Source: Rhodospirillaceae bacterium | GTDB taxonomy: Bacteria > Pseudomonadota > Alphaproteobacteria > DSM-16000 > Inquilinaceae | Reading direction: 5' to 3' | DNA: 12,034 nt | NCBI GenBank assembly: GCA_020425485.1 | Contig: JAGQRL010000372.1 | Location: forward strand, 1 to 12,034 | Part shown: positions 1-8,800 of the stretch, piece after piece | Layout of the letters: each line of letters begins with the position of its first letter | How positions within the stretch are numbered: position 1 is the stretch's first letter | Translations under genes and position numbers: made by a program | Notes under the pieces: model-generated | Databases searched by the model: none | What the model was told of the DNA's origin: nothing | What the model saw: only the letters and a program-made list of their open reading frames with translations

Positions 1-139
1 CCGGCGCCAGGGACGCCGGGTTGGCGGCGTAGGTGAGTGCATCGACGGTGACGACCTCGACGTTCAGCTCCCCCACCAGCAGGCGCACCACCGCCGAGCC
101 GATGAACCCTGCCCCGCCGGTGACCACGACCTTGCGCAT
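1..139 (-). CDS. rfbB: dTDP-glucose 4,6-dehydratase, N-terminal part (cut by window edge)
   Basis: Only the first 46 codons are in the window; the gene continues past position 1. The peptide opens with the Rossmann NAD-binding motif GGAGFIG (residues 8-14). It then has an acidic residue at the end of beta-2 in VDALTYAANPASLA (D33), which closely matches RfbB enzymes (VDKLTYAGN.ESLA). RfbB is a short-chain dehydrogenase that converts dTDP-glucose to dTDP-4-keto-6-deoxyglucose, the entry step to dTDP-rhamnose and related sugars. The ATG at 139 follows an AAAGGAG Shine-Dalgarno sequence (144-150) by 4 nt. The gene starts 21 nt after the pseI stop, so it is probably co-transcribed with the pseudaminate genes. 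The remainder, including the catalytic YxxxK, cannot be seen, so another NDP-sugar epimerase/dehydratase of the extended SDR family is possible. Confidence 0.8.
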   Translation of the reverse strand, partial: MRKVVVTGGAGFIGSAVVRLLVGELNVEVVTVDALTYAANPASLAP

Positions 140-160
140 GACGCTCCTTTCTCCGTCTTC

Positions 161-1210
161 TTATGAAATCGCCGACCAGTCCAGCGGTTCGCCCCGCCGG
201 ATGGCCCGCTTGGCCGTGCGCCCCAGCACATCGGGCAGATGGCGCGGCGCCAGCCCATGGCCGGGCCGGATCGACCGCACATTGTCGCGCGTCAGCGCCT
301 CGCCTGCCGCGATGTCCTTGACCACGTAGAGCGAGCGGCGGAACACCACATTGCCCTGTTCGGACCCCTTCAGGTCGTAGCGCACGCTGCCCAAGGCCGC
401 CCAGGCCGAGCGGCAATCGGCGCAGAGCCGGCGGAACTCGTCCGGCTCCAGGCTGAAGGCGGCATCGGGGCCGCCATCGGCACGCGCCAGGGTGAAGTGC
501 TTTTCGATCACCGATGCCCCCAGCGCCACCGCCGCCACCGCCACCGCGGTGCCGTGGGTGTGGTCCGACAGCCCGGCCACCACATCGAACGCGTCGGCCA
601 GGTGGGGCATGGTGCGCAGGTTGGAGTCCTCGTCCGGTGCGGGGTAGGAGCTGATGCAGTGGAGCAGCACCAGCTCGCGGCAGCCGTTCCGGTGCGCCGT
701 CGCCACCGTCTGCTCGATCTCGCCCAGATTGGCGAGGCCGGTGGAGATGATCATCGGCTTGCCCTTGCTGGCCACATGGGCGACCAGCGGCAGGTCGGTG
801 GCCTCGAACGACGCGATCTTGAAGGCGGGCGCGCCGAGGCCGTCCAGCAGGTCGGCGGCACTCTCATCGAACGGGGTGGAAAACAGCGTCACCCCCAACG
901 CGCGCGCCTTGGCGAACAGTGCTTCGTGCCATTCGAACGGCGTCTGCGCCTCGCGGTAGAGGTCGTAGAGGGTCTGGCCATCCCACAGCCCGCCGGAAAT
1001 GCGGAACTCCGGGCGGTCGCAGTCGATGGTCAGGGTGTCGGGCGTGTAGGTCTGGATCTTGATGGCATCGCAACCGGTGGCCGCCGCCGCCTCCATCAAT
1101 GCCAGCGCGCGCTCCAGCGAGCCGTTGTGGTTGCCCGACAGCTCGCAGATCACATAGGGCGGATGGTCGGGGCCGATCTTGCGACCGGCGATCTGGATCT
1201 CGCGGGGCAT
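161..1210 (-). CDS. pseI: Pseudaminic acid synthase (PseI, NeuB family)
   Basis: A 349-residue cytosolic enzyme that condenses 2,4-diacetamido-2,4,6-trideoxy-L-altrose with phosphoenolpyruvate to give pseudaminic acid (Pse5Ac7Ac). Residues 1-275 form the NeuB TIM barrel: ELSGNHNGS (23-31), AIKIQTYTPD (49-58), FKIASFE (130-136), STGLA (156-160), GLSDHT (213-218) and EKHF (236-239). E23, K51, K131, H217 and H238 correspond to the PEP-binding and metal-binding positions known in NeuB. Residues from about 287 to 346 are the SAF (antifreeze-like) domain (RRSLYVVKDI, SIRPGHGLAP). GGLWDG and TPFEWH favour PseI over sialic or legionaminic acid synthases. Length is normal for the family. The ATG at 1210 has GGGAGA (1216-1221) 5 nt upstream. 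An in-frame ATG at 1246 would add 12 residues but is less like family starts. It lies 53 nt after pseGH and 21 nt before the rfbB-like gene. Confidence 0.95.
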   Translation of the reverse strand: MPREIQIAGRKIGPDHPPYVICELSGNHNGSLERALALMEAAAATGCDAIKIQTYTPDTLTIDCDRPEFRISGGLWDGQTLYDLYREAQTPFEWHEALFAKARALGVTLFSTPFDESAADLLDGLGAPAFKIASFEATDLPLVAHVASKGKPMIISTGLANLGEIEQTVATAHRNGCRELVLLHCISSYPAPDEDSNLRTMPHLADAFDVVAGLSDHTHGTAVAVAAVALGASVIEKHFTLARADGGPDAAFSLEPDEFRRLCADCRSAWAALGSVRYDLKGSEQGNVVFRRSLYVVKDIAAGEALTRDNVRSIRPGHGLAPRHLPDVLGRTAKRAIRRGEPLDWSAIS

Positions 1211-1263
1211 GGCGGTCTCCCAGGTCCTCGGTGGCGGTTCGCCCATGCGGCCCCTTCGGTACC

Positions 1264-2793
1264 CTAGTTGGCGGAGGATGTAACCTGGGCACGATGGCCG
1301 TCTGCCGCCCGGCCGGGTTGCGGCAGGGTGAAGACGCCGAACTCGCCCTCCCGCACGCCGGTATCGAGGAAGCCGCAGCGGGCGAAGACGGCGAGCGAGG
1401 CGGCATTGTCCCGGTGGATATGCGCATGGATGCGCACGGCCCCGCCGGCGGCGGCATGGGCACAGCCGGCGGCCAGGCAGCGCGCGCCCAGCCCATCGCC
1501 GCGCGCGTCGGGATCGACGCACAGGCTCACCCAGCGCTCCGTCGGCGCACCATCCGCGGCGTCGAAGCGCACATGGCCGACCGCCCGGCCCTCGGCCTGG
1601 CAGATCAGCAGGTCGCGGCGCGGATCGCCGAGCGCGCGGGTGAACCAGTCCAGATGGTCCGGCCACGGCGTGGTCTGGCCGGAACGGTAGAAGCGCACGG
1701 CATCCCCGGCATGGCGCCACACCCACACGTTGCGGGCATCCTCCAGGGTCGCCGGGCGCACCGTGACCGCCGGTGCCAGGATCGCCCCGGCCAGGCGGGC
1801 AGCGCCGCGGCCGTCGCAGATGGCGGCACAGGTGCGCGCCATGGCGATGCGGGCCTCGGCATCGGCGGCCAACGCGGCCACGGCGTCGGCCACCGCAGCT
1901 TCGGTAACCTCCGCCAGCAGCACCGCAGCACCGGCGGCAGACAGATTGGCGGCGATGGCGCGCTGGTTGTCCGCCACCACGGCGAGCACGCTGGGCAGGC
2001 CGAGGCAGCAGCGCTCCCAGGAGGTGGAGCCCCCGGCCCCCAAGGCCAGGTCGGCCGCCGCCATCAGGGCCGCCACCCGGTCGCTGTCCACATGCAGGGT
2101 GAGGTCGCCGCAAGCGGCTTCCAGGGCGCGCAGGTCCGGCAGGGTCGGTGCGCCGGACCCCACCACGAGGTCCAGGGCAAAGCCGCGGCCGCACAGCGCG
2201 CGGGCTGCCACCGCGCTGAGCCCGCCGATGTCCAGCAGCCCGAAGGAGATGAGGATGCGCCGAACCGGCGCCCCCTCCTCCCGCCGCGCCAGGCTGTGCG
2301 GCCTGAGTGCCGCAAAGTCCGGCCGCAGCAGCGCGTGCTCCGCCCCCACCAAGCGCAACGCCCCCACCGGCACCAGATCGGCGTAGGCCGCCGGGCCGCG
2401 GCCATGGGTCTGGTCGAACAGGATGTCGCAGTCGTGCGGCCGGTCGGCCAGATCGTCGATCACGGCGATGCGGCGGGCGACGGCGCGCGCCGCCGCGTGG
2501 TCCGCCCGCCCCATGGTGTACATGTCGAACACCAGGGCATCCGCCCCATCGGCCCAGGTGCCGGCCACGGCATCCACCAGCGGGGCGGCACCCGGTGCCA
2601 CCTCCGCAACGCCGAAGCCGGATGCGGCCAGGCCCGGCACCAGTTCCGCAGCGCCAGGGTTGACGACGAACAGCACCTCCGCCCCGCGCTCCGCCAGGGC
2701 GTGCGCCAGCGTCAGGCAGCGCATCACATGGCCGCCGCCGATGGTGCGGCTGGCATCCGCCCGGATGGCGACCCGCCGGGCAGCGCCCGTCAC
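1264..2793 (-). CDS. pseG-pseH: Fused PseG hydrolase - PseH N-acetyltransferase
   Basis: One 509-residue protein carrying two pathway steps. Residues 1 to about 340 are PseG, which removes UDP from UDP-2,4-diacetamido-2,4,6-trideoxy-beta-L-altropyranose. It has a GT-B-like fold with GGGHVMRC (19-26), where H22 matches the catalytic His of characterised PseG. It also has D188 in SFGLLDIGG and the nucleotide-binding segment GAGGSTSWERCCLGLPS (252-268) with DNQ (275-277). Residues from about 342 to 490 are a GNAT acetyltransferase like PseH, which acetylates the 4-amino group made by PseC. They begin VTVRPATLEDA, carry the acetyl-CoA loop RGDGLG (431-436) and end with the typical N-AASLAVFARCGF segment (463-475). 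The GTG start at 2793 overlaps the pseF stop (GTGA). It has AAGGA (2803-2807) 9 nt upstream inside pseF. Separate PseG and PseH proteins are the textbook arrangement; the fusion order G then H reverses the order of the reactions. Confidence 0.93.
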   Translation of the reverse strand: MTGAARRVAIRADASRTIGGGHVMRCLTLAHALAERGAEVLFVVNPGAAELVPGLAASGFGVAEVAPGAAPLVDAVAGTWADGADALVFDMYTMGRADHAAARAVARRIAVIDDLADRPHDCDILFDQTHGRGPAAYADLVPVGALRLVGAEHALLRPDFAALRPHSLARREEGAPVRRILISFGLLDIGGLSAVAARALCGRGFALDLVVGSGAPTLPDLRALEAACGDLTLHVDSDRVAALMAAADLALGAGGSTSWERCCLGLPSVLAVVADNQRAIAANLSAAGAAVLLAEVTEAAVADAVAALAADAEARIAMARTCAAICDGRGAARLAGAILAPAVTVRPATLEDARNVWVWRHAGDAVRFYRSGQTTPWPDHLDWFTRALGDPRRDLLICQAEGRAVGHVRFDAADGAPTERWVSLCVDPDARGDGLGARCLAAGCAHAAAGGAVRIHAHIHRDNAASLAVFARCGFLDTGVREGEFGVFTLPQPGRAADGHRAQVTSSAN

Positions 2794-3482
2794 CCGCCGC
2801 GGTCCTTCAGGAAGCGCACCACCAGTTCCGCCAGCGCCCAGTCCTCCGGCGTGTCGATGTCCACCACCCGCCCCTTGGCCAGCACCACCGGCTTGGGCCG
2901 GTCCCACATGGGCGAAGCTGCGTCCCGCCAGGTGGCGACGCGGGCGCAATAGAACTGCCCGGCATCGAAATAGACCGGCTCCAGATCCTGCGACCGCTTG
3001 GCCATGGCATCGGGCGTGTTGGGGACGAGCCGGCCGCCGTCGATGCGGTAGGAGCGCTGCACCGGCGTGGCGTATTCGGCGACCGACATCACCCAGCGCA
3101 CGCCGGGTTCCGCCAGCGCCGCCACACCGTTCCGCAGATCGTCCGGCCCGGCGAACGCCGCGGTGGGGTAGAGGCAGCAGGCCACGGCGTCATCCGCCAG
3201 GCCCAGCCGCGCCACGGCATCGGCGATCACCGATTTGGTGTCGGCGAAATCGTCGGCCAGCCTGGCATCGCGCACGAAGGGCACCTCCGCCCCCAGGCCG
3301 CGCGCCACCGCGGCGATCTCCGCATCGTCGGTGGACACCACCACGCGGGCGAAAGCGCCGCTTTGCAGGGCGGCGGCAATGGGCCAGGCGATCATCGGCC
3401 GGCCGCAGAACGCCTTGATGTTCTTCCTGGGGATGCGCTTGGAGCCGCCGCGCGCCGGCAGAATGGCGGTGGCACCGGCCAT
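2790..3482 (-). CDS. pseF: Pseudaminic acid cytidylyltransferase (PseF)
   Basis: A 230-residue CMP-nonulosonate synthetase that activates pseudaminic acid with CTP to CMP-pseudaminic acid, the donor for surface glycosyltransferases. The N-terminus has the signature of this family, ILPARGGSKRIPRKN (7-21), which binds CTP and phosphate. STDD (50-53) and the C-terminal VDIDTPEDW (207-215), with D208 and D210 as likely metal ligands, complete the fold. Length matches PseF/NeuA-type single-domain enzymes. Identification as PseF rather than NeuA or LegF rests mainly on the surrounding pse genes and on overall similarity (YFDAGQFYCA). The ATG at 3482 follows a purine-rich GGGAGAGGCGGAG stretch, and the gene begins 12 nt after the pseC stop. 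Its own TGA stop overlaps the GTG of pseG, which suggests translational coupling. Confidence 0.93.
   Translation of the reverse strand: MAGATAILPARGGSKRIPRKNIKAFCGRPMIAWPIAAALQSGAFARVVVSTDDAEIAAVARGLGAEVPFVRDARLADDFADTKSVIADAVARLGLADDAVACCLYPTAAFAGPDDLRNGVAALAEPGVRWVMSVAEYATPVQRSYRIDGGRLVPNTPDAMAKRSQDLEPVYFDAGQFYCARVATWRDAASPMWDRPKPVVLAKGRVVDIDTPEDWALAELVVRFLKDRGG
2803..2807 (-). promoter_or_regulatory. Shine-Dalgarno for the GTG start of pseG-pseH
   Basis: AAGGA on the minus strand lies inside the last codons of pseF, 9 nt before the GTG at 2793. Together with the GTGA stop/start overlap it supports this start over the longer open frame that runs back into pseF to 2949. Confidence 0.55.
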
Positions 3483-3494
3483 CTCCGCCTCTCC

Positions 3495-4721
3495 CTACGC
3501 CACGTCGGCGCGGCTGCTCGCCACCCCGCCCGCCAGGCCCAGCACATCGGCCAGGGCGGCGACCACGCGGTCCACGTCCTCCTCGGCCATGCGCAGGTGC
3601 AGCGGCAGGGAGAGCTGGCGGCGGTAGTAGGCATCGGCCCCCGGCAGGCGGAGCGTGCCGTAGCGCCGGCTGTAATAGGGCTGGCGGTGCACCGGGAAGT
3701 AATGCACCTGGGTGCCGATCCCGCGGTCGCGCAGGCCGCGCATCACATCGGCCCGGCTGCGCCCCAGCCCGGCGAAATCGATCAGCACGGAATAGAGGTG
3801 CCAGCCGTCGTCTTCGGCCACGCGGGCCACCGGCACCACCGCCGGGGCCAGGCCGGCGAGCAGCCGGTCGTAGCGGGCGGCCAGCGCGCGCCGCCGGGCG
3901 AGGAAGGCCGGCAGCTTGCGGAGCTGGCTTTCCCCCAGCGCGCAGTGGATGTCCGTCGCCCGGTAGTTGAAGCCCGGCTCGTGCATCTCGTAGTACCAGG
4001 GGTTGGCGGCACCATGCGCGTCGAACCCCTCGTCGAGATCGAGGAAGGTGTCGGGGTCGCGGGTCATGCCGTGGTTGCGCAGCAGGCGCACCCGCTCGGC
4101 GATCTCGCGGCTGCGGGTGGTGACCGCCCCGCCCTCGCCCATGGCGATGGTTTTCACCGGGTGGAAGGAAAAGCACGCCAGGTCCGACACCGGGCAGCTT
4201 CCCACCATCTCCCGCCGGCCGGCCACCATGCCGGCCCCGCCGACCGCGTGGCAGGCATCCTCCACCAGCTTCAGCCCATAGAGCTTGTTGACCTGGGCGA
4301 TGCCGTCGAGGTCGACGCAGCGGCCGTTGAGATGCACGGCAACCGCCGCATGCACCGAGGCGGACCCGCCCTGCTCCACCGCCGCCGCCAGGGTTTCCGG
4401 TGTCAGCAGGCCGGTGTCCGGGTCGACATCGGCGAAGCGCACCTCCGCCCCCACGTAGCGCACCGCATTGGCCGACGCCAGGAAGGTGAGCGAGGGCACC
4501 ACCACCGTCGTGCCCGGGCCGATGCCGAGCGCCAGCATGCCCAGATGCAGCGCTGCGGTGCCGTTGGCGCAGGCGACGGCATAGGGGCTGTCCACTGCTG
4601 CGGCCAGGGCGGCCTCGAACCGGTCCACCGCCGGCCCGCCGGTCAGGAAGTCGCCGCGCAGCACGTCTGCCACCGCGGCGATGTCGTCCTCGTCGATCGA
4701 CTGGCACCCGTACGGGATCAT
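3495..4721 (-). CDS. pseC: UDP-4-amino-4,6-dideoxy-N-acetyl-beta-L-altrosamine transaminase (PseC)
   Basis: A 408-residue PLP enzyme of the DegT/DnrJ/EryC1 (fold type I) sugar aminotransferases. It aminates the 4-keto sugar made by PseB, with glutamate as the usual donor. Visible signatures are FLTGGPAVDRFE (25-36), ANGTAALHLGMLALGIGPG (52-70), the cofactor aspartate in VEDACHA (D155) and the Schiff-base lysine K190 in CFSFHPVKTIAMGEGG. The later RLLRNHGMTRDP and PGFNYRATDIHCALGESQL segments are typical of PseC. Length is close to the family norm with a short polar C-terminal extension. The ATG at 4721 is preceded by AGGGGG (4727-4732) at 5 nt spacing. The gene lies 56 nt downstream of pseB. 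Without context it could be read as another NDP-4-keto-sugar aminotransferase. Confidence 0.94.
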   Translation of the reverse strand: MIPYGCQSIDEDDIAAVADVLRGDFLTGGPAVDRFEAALAAAVDSPYAVACANGTAALHLGMLALGIGPGTTVVVPSLTFLASANAVRYVGAEVRFADVDPDTGLLTPETLAAAVEQGGSASVHAAVAVHLNGRCVDLDGIAQVNKLYGLKLVEDACHAVGGAGMVAGRREMVGSCPVSDLACFSFHPVKTIAMGEGGAVTTRSREIAERVRLLRNHGMTRDPDTFLDLDEGFDAHGAANPWYYEMHEPGFNYRATDIHCALGESQLRKLPAFLARRRALAARYDRLLAGLAPAVVPVARVAEDDGWHLYSVLIDFAGLGRSRADVMRGLRDRGIGTQVHYFPVHRQPYYSRRYGTLRLPGADAYYRRQLSLPLHLRMAEEDVDRVVAALADVLGLAGGVASSRADVA

Positions 4722-4777
4722 CTATTCCCCCTCTTGCCGCAGGCTAGCGCCGCATCCCTTGCCCCGCCGCGTGGCCG

Positions 4778-5779
4778 CTACAGGCCGATCTGCCGGTTCA
4801 CCTCCAGGATACCCTCGATATCCAGGAAATGCGGGTTGGTGCCGGAATTGTAGTCGTACCCCATGGGCACTTCGCGGCCCTTCTGGCCCAGCCGGTCGGT
4901 GGCGTAGTCGATGTCGCGCCCGAAGAACTTGATGCTGGGCCTGAGCACGAAGTGATCCTCGAACTCCAGGGTCAGGTGGGAATCGTCGGCCGGACACATC
5001 ACCTCGTGCAGCTTCTCGCCGGGGCGGATGCCGACGATCTCCTGCTTCAGCTCGGGGCCGAGCGCCCGCGCCAGATCGACGATGCGCACCGAGGGGATCT
5101 TGGGCACGAAGATCTCGCCGCCATACATGCGCTCGAAGCTCTTGATCACGAAGTTCACCCCGTCCTGCAGGGTGATCCAGAAGCGCGTCATCTCCGGGTG
5201 GGTGATCGGCAGCGAGGTGGCGCCATCGGCGATCAGCTTCAGGAAGAAGGGCACCACCGAACCGCGCGAGCCCACCACATTGCCGTAGCGGACCACGGCA
5301 AAGCGGGTTTCCCGCCGCCCGGCCAGATTGTTGGCGGCGACGAACAGCTTGTCGGACGCCAGCTTGGTGGCCCCGTACAGGTTGATGGGGTTGGCCGCCT
5401 TGTCGGTGGACAGCGCGATCACCTGGGACACGTTGCAGTCCAGCGACGCGGCGATCACGTTTTCCGCCCCGTGGATGTTGGTCTTGATGCATTCGTTGGG
5501 GTTGTATTCGGCCGCCGGCACCTGCTTCAGCGCTGCGGCGTGGATGACGATGTCGACGCGGTCCATGGCCGTGCGCAGGCGGTCGCCGTCGCGCACGTCG
5601 CCGATGAAGTAGCGCATGCAGGGCTGGGCAAAGTCCTGCGCCATATCGAACTGCTTCAGCTCGTCGCGCGAATACACGATCACCCGCTCCGGCCGGTAGT
5701 CGCGCAGGAGCGTCGCCACGCATTTGCGCCCGAACGACCCGGTGCCGCCGGTGATCAGAACCGATTTGCCGTCGAACAT
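4778..5779 (-). CDS. pseB: UDP-N-acetylglucosamine 4,6-dehydratase (inverting), PseB
   Basis: First committed enzyme of the pathway: it dehydrates UDP-GlcNAc and inverts C5, giving the 4-keto-6-deoxy-L-arabino sugar. The 333-residue protein is an extended short-chain dehydrogenase of the FlaA1/PseB type. It has NAD(P)-binding GGTGSFG (11-17), HAAALKQVP, LSTDKAANP (T125, D126 and K127 being the usual catalytic TDK) and Y135xxxK139 in NLYGATK. RYGNVVGSRGSV and GEKLHEVM further on are typical of PseB. The reading frame is open up to an ATG at 5833. I place the start at 5779 because MFDGKSVLITGG is the standard N-terminus and GGAGA (5787-5791) lies 7 nt upstream. The gene follows the large glycosyltransferase gene after 75 nt with no terminator visible, so one transcript probably covers both. 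Confidence 0.95.
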   Translation of the reverse strand: MFDGKSVLITGGTGSFGRKCVATLLRDYRPERVIVYSRDELKQFDMAQDFAQPCMRYFIGDVRDGDRLRTAMDRVDIVIHAAALKQVPAAEYNPNECIKTNIHGAENVIAASLDCNVSQVIALSTDKAANPINLYGATKLASDKLFVAANNLAGRRETRFAVVRYGNVVGSRGSVVPFFLKLIADGATSLPITHPEMTRFWITLQDGVNFVIKSFERMYGGEIFVPKIPSVRIVDLARALGPELKQEIVGIRPGEKLHEVMCPADDSHLTLEFEDHFVLRPSIKFFGRDIDYATDRLGQKGREVPMGYDYNSGTNPHFLDIEGILEVNRQIGL

Positions 5780-5786
5780 GTCTTGG

Positions 5787-5791
5787 TCTCC
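5787..5791 (-). promoter_or_regulatory. Shine-Dalgarno that fixes the pseB start
   Basis: GGAGA on the minus strand ends 7 nt before the ATG at 5779. No comparable site precedes the upstream in-frame ATG at 5833, so the shorter PseB of 333 residues is preferred. Confidence 0.6.
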
Positions 5792-5854
5792 ACGATTGCC
5801 CACGGGTGGCAAAGTGCTTGGTTTTGCTTGCAAACGCGGTTAGCCGTCGGCCCG

Positions 5855-8800
5855 TCAACCGCTCTGGGCCAGGGGCGCCTCGGCCGGCGAGAAGGTCTGC
5901 TGCAGCCGGCGTTTCAGTTCGGCAACCAGGCTCTCCTCCGAGCCCAGCTCCTCGCCCTCCAGGTGGGAGATGCTGCCGAACCAGACATCCCGCCCGTCGC
6001 CCGAGCCGTTGCGCCAGTGCACTTCCGAGGACAGGCCCATCATCCAGGTCGGGAAGCCGAAGGCCCCCGCCAGCTCCACCACCGTGGTGGCCGGGGCGAC
6101 GATGAGATCGAGGCAGGCCATCAGCGCGCCGACGCTCTCGAAGTCGTTGTACTGGTCGATGTCGGGCAGGTTGATGAGCTGGCCGGGGAAATGCGCTTCC
6201 GCCCACTCCAGCTCTTCAGCGCAGTCGTCGTACTGGAGGTTGACGAACTGGAGGTTCTCCATCGCCAGGATGGGGGCGAGGTCCTGGATCGTGAGGTAGT
6301 GCTCAAGGCGGGAGAAGGTGGTGAGGCTGCTGCGCCAGGACAGGCCAACGAGGGGCCGGCCGTGCGGCAACCGCTGGGAAAACGTCGCCGCCAGATCCGG
6401 GCGGTGGGAGAAGACCGAGGCGCGCGGGAAGCTCTGCCGGTCCGGCCGGGCATCCGCCAGCAGGTCGGTGATCAGGCAGATCCGATCGGCCTGCTCGATC
6501 GCGGCAACGCCCCTGTTGTCCAGGGCCGCCACGAGATCGACGCTCGGCAACTGGTCATAGTCGCTGATTGCGTAGCGGTCGGTCCGGCGAATGCGCCGGA
6601 TCGGCACGAACTCCGTGTCGGGGAACGCGCGTTCCAGCAGCGGCCGCAGGCGCGGATCGCAGCCCATCCGCACCGGCCGGTGGCTGAGCTGCTTCAGCAC
6701 CCAGTCGTAGATGCTGGAAAAGCGGATCTCATCCCCCGGACCGTAGATCGGCAGCACCAGCAGGGATGACGTCTCGCCGTCCGTCAGCACGGTCTCGCTG
6801 TACTTGTCGAAATAGTGCTTCTTCAGATTGTCGCGATGGCCGATTTCGCGGAAGGCTGCAAATGCCCGGCCGATCTGATCCACGCTGAAGAAGATCTTGC
6901 GGCGGGTCATTTCGCCGACATCGAAGTTCAAGGCGATGCTTTTTTCCAGCAGCGGCAGCGCCTTGTCGTAGTCATCGGCAAGGATGCAGAGGCGCAGGGC
7001 TTCCTTGTAGACGCCGGCTGACGGGAAATGTTCCAGGGCCGAATCCATCAGGCGGGTGGCTTCGGCAATCTTCCCGTCGAAGGCCAGGGCATAGGAATAC
7101 GCAATCGCTTCCGACGGCCCGTTGCCTTTCGTGCGCAGCAGCCGTTCGGCCGCTTCCACGCCGCGTTCGGACATGCCGGCGGCGATCCAGCCGCGGATCT
7201 TGGCGAGCGATGAGTCGGCATCCAGGAACAGCGTGCCGCGGAAGATCTCCCCCCACCGCCGGACGCCGTTGCGATCCAACTGGCGCAGCAGCAGCAACTC
7301 GCCGTCCACGCCGGCCTTCTCCGGCCGGGCCTGGTAGTAGAGCGCCAGCGTCCACAGAAGCTGCTGCAGATCCTCCTGGGGCGTGCATTCCAGGATGATC
7401 GACAGCGCCTTCTCGCTGAAGGCCCCGGAAAAGGCCGAAATCAGGAAGCTGCGGGCAATCTCCACCGCCGATTGGAAGTCGAACCTCATCCGCGCGATGT
7501 CGGCCAGCATCACCAGGTGTTCCTGGTCGTTGCGGCCGCACACCAGCAGGTACAGAAGCATCTCTTCGGCATCGGTGTAGCGGCCTTCGGCGAACAGCGT
7601 CTGCGCCAGGTCGCTCAGCCGGTCCAATTCCTCCTGCAGCCGCTGGTGGCGATCGGCCGCTGCGGCCAGCTCCGTCTCGGCGTCCTCGGCAGTATCTTCG
7701 GTGCGCACCTCCACCGCGCGCTCCTCCGCCCGCCATTTGGCAAGGGAGTTTCTGAGGAAGCCGGACGCCGCGCCCGGGCGGTCGCGCTTGTTCAGCAGCG
7801 ACGCGAAATGCGTGCCGATGTAGCGGTCCGGGCTGGCCTTTTGCAGATGCAGCAGGACGCTGTTGAAGACTTCCGGCTGCACGAAGGGCTCGGCCCTCTT
7901 CAGGAACTTGTCGAGGGCGTCGCCGTCCGTCATCTGACCGACCAGAACCGACAGGATGACGCGCCTTGCCTTCTCCCCGTAGATGCCACTGAAGATCCGC
8001 GGCAGATCGAGGCCACCGAGAACGCCCAGGTCCCCCAACGGCGCACCCGTCAGCCCATAGCCCCAATAGGGCGACGACAGCAGGTTCTTCAGCTTCTCGG
8101 TGTTCTCTGGGTCGATCTTCTTCCTGGCCAGCAGCAGCGGCTTGTCGGCCAGGATGCGCAGGCAGGCGGCCTTCAGGCCCAGCGCGGGGTCGGTGACATT
8201 GGCCAGATAGCGGTGGTTCAGGAGGTAGACCCCGGCGAACAGCTCGTCGAGGCTCAGGGTGCGATGGCGCCGGCGGACCATGGCGCGGTCGTCCGTCAGC
8301 CCCCAGCCGGCATAGATCGGCGTGCCCACCGTCACCACCTGCACGCCGCGGATCAGCGCTTCCAGGCCCGACAGCGAGGAGATCGTGTAGAGCTTGTCGA
8401 CCACCCCCAGCAGGTGGTCCAACGGCACGTCCGGGCTCACCACCTCGGTGTATTTGCCCACCCGGCCGAAGCGGAACTTGGAACGCTGGAAGCCCTGGTA
8501 GGTTTCCGGGTGCGGGCGGTAGAGCACCCGTGCATCCGGGTTCTCCAGGCGCGCCAGCTTGATCAGCTCGTACATGCTCCAGTGGCCGGGGTTGGCCTGG
8601 GTCAGCCCCCTGTCCTTGTCCACCTGGCCAATCACCAGCACGGCCTTTTCCCGCGGCGTCGGCAGCACTCTGGAAACCGGCGCCAGGCCCGGTTCGTTGT
8701 ATTTGTAGACCCGCCAGTCGACCACCATTTGGCGCAGCTCACGCGCCTGCTGCATCAGGCCCGGATCGGCCTTGAAGTCGTAGGTGTTGAGGCAGTCCTC

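Noticed and set aside
1211..2194. Upstream extension of the pseI frame into the pseGH region
   Set aside because: The extra residues are the wrong frame of pseGH. PseI homologues start near MPREIQIAGR, and a ribosome site supports 1210.
1099..2952. Plus-strand open frame of 617 codons opposite pseI, pseGH and pseF
   Set aside because: It spans three well-supported genes on the other strand and has a low-complexity composition.
3363..4853. Plus-strand open frame of 496 codons opposite pseF, pseC and pseB
   Set aside because: Same pattern: antisense shadow of PseC, no motif.
5780..5833. Longer PseB start with 18 extra residues
   Set aside because: It has no ribosome binding site and the extra residues are not family-like, whereas GGAGA is well placed before the ATG at 5779.
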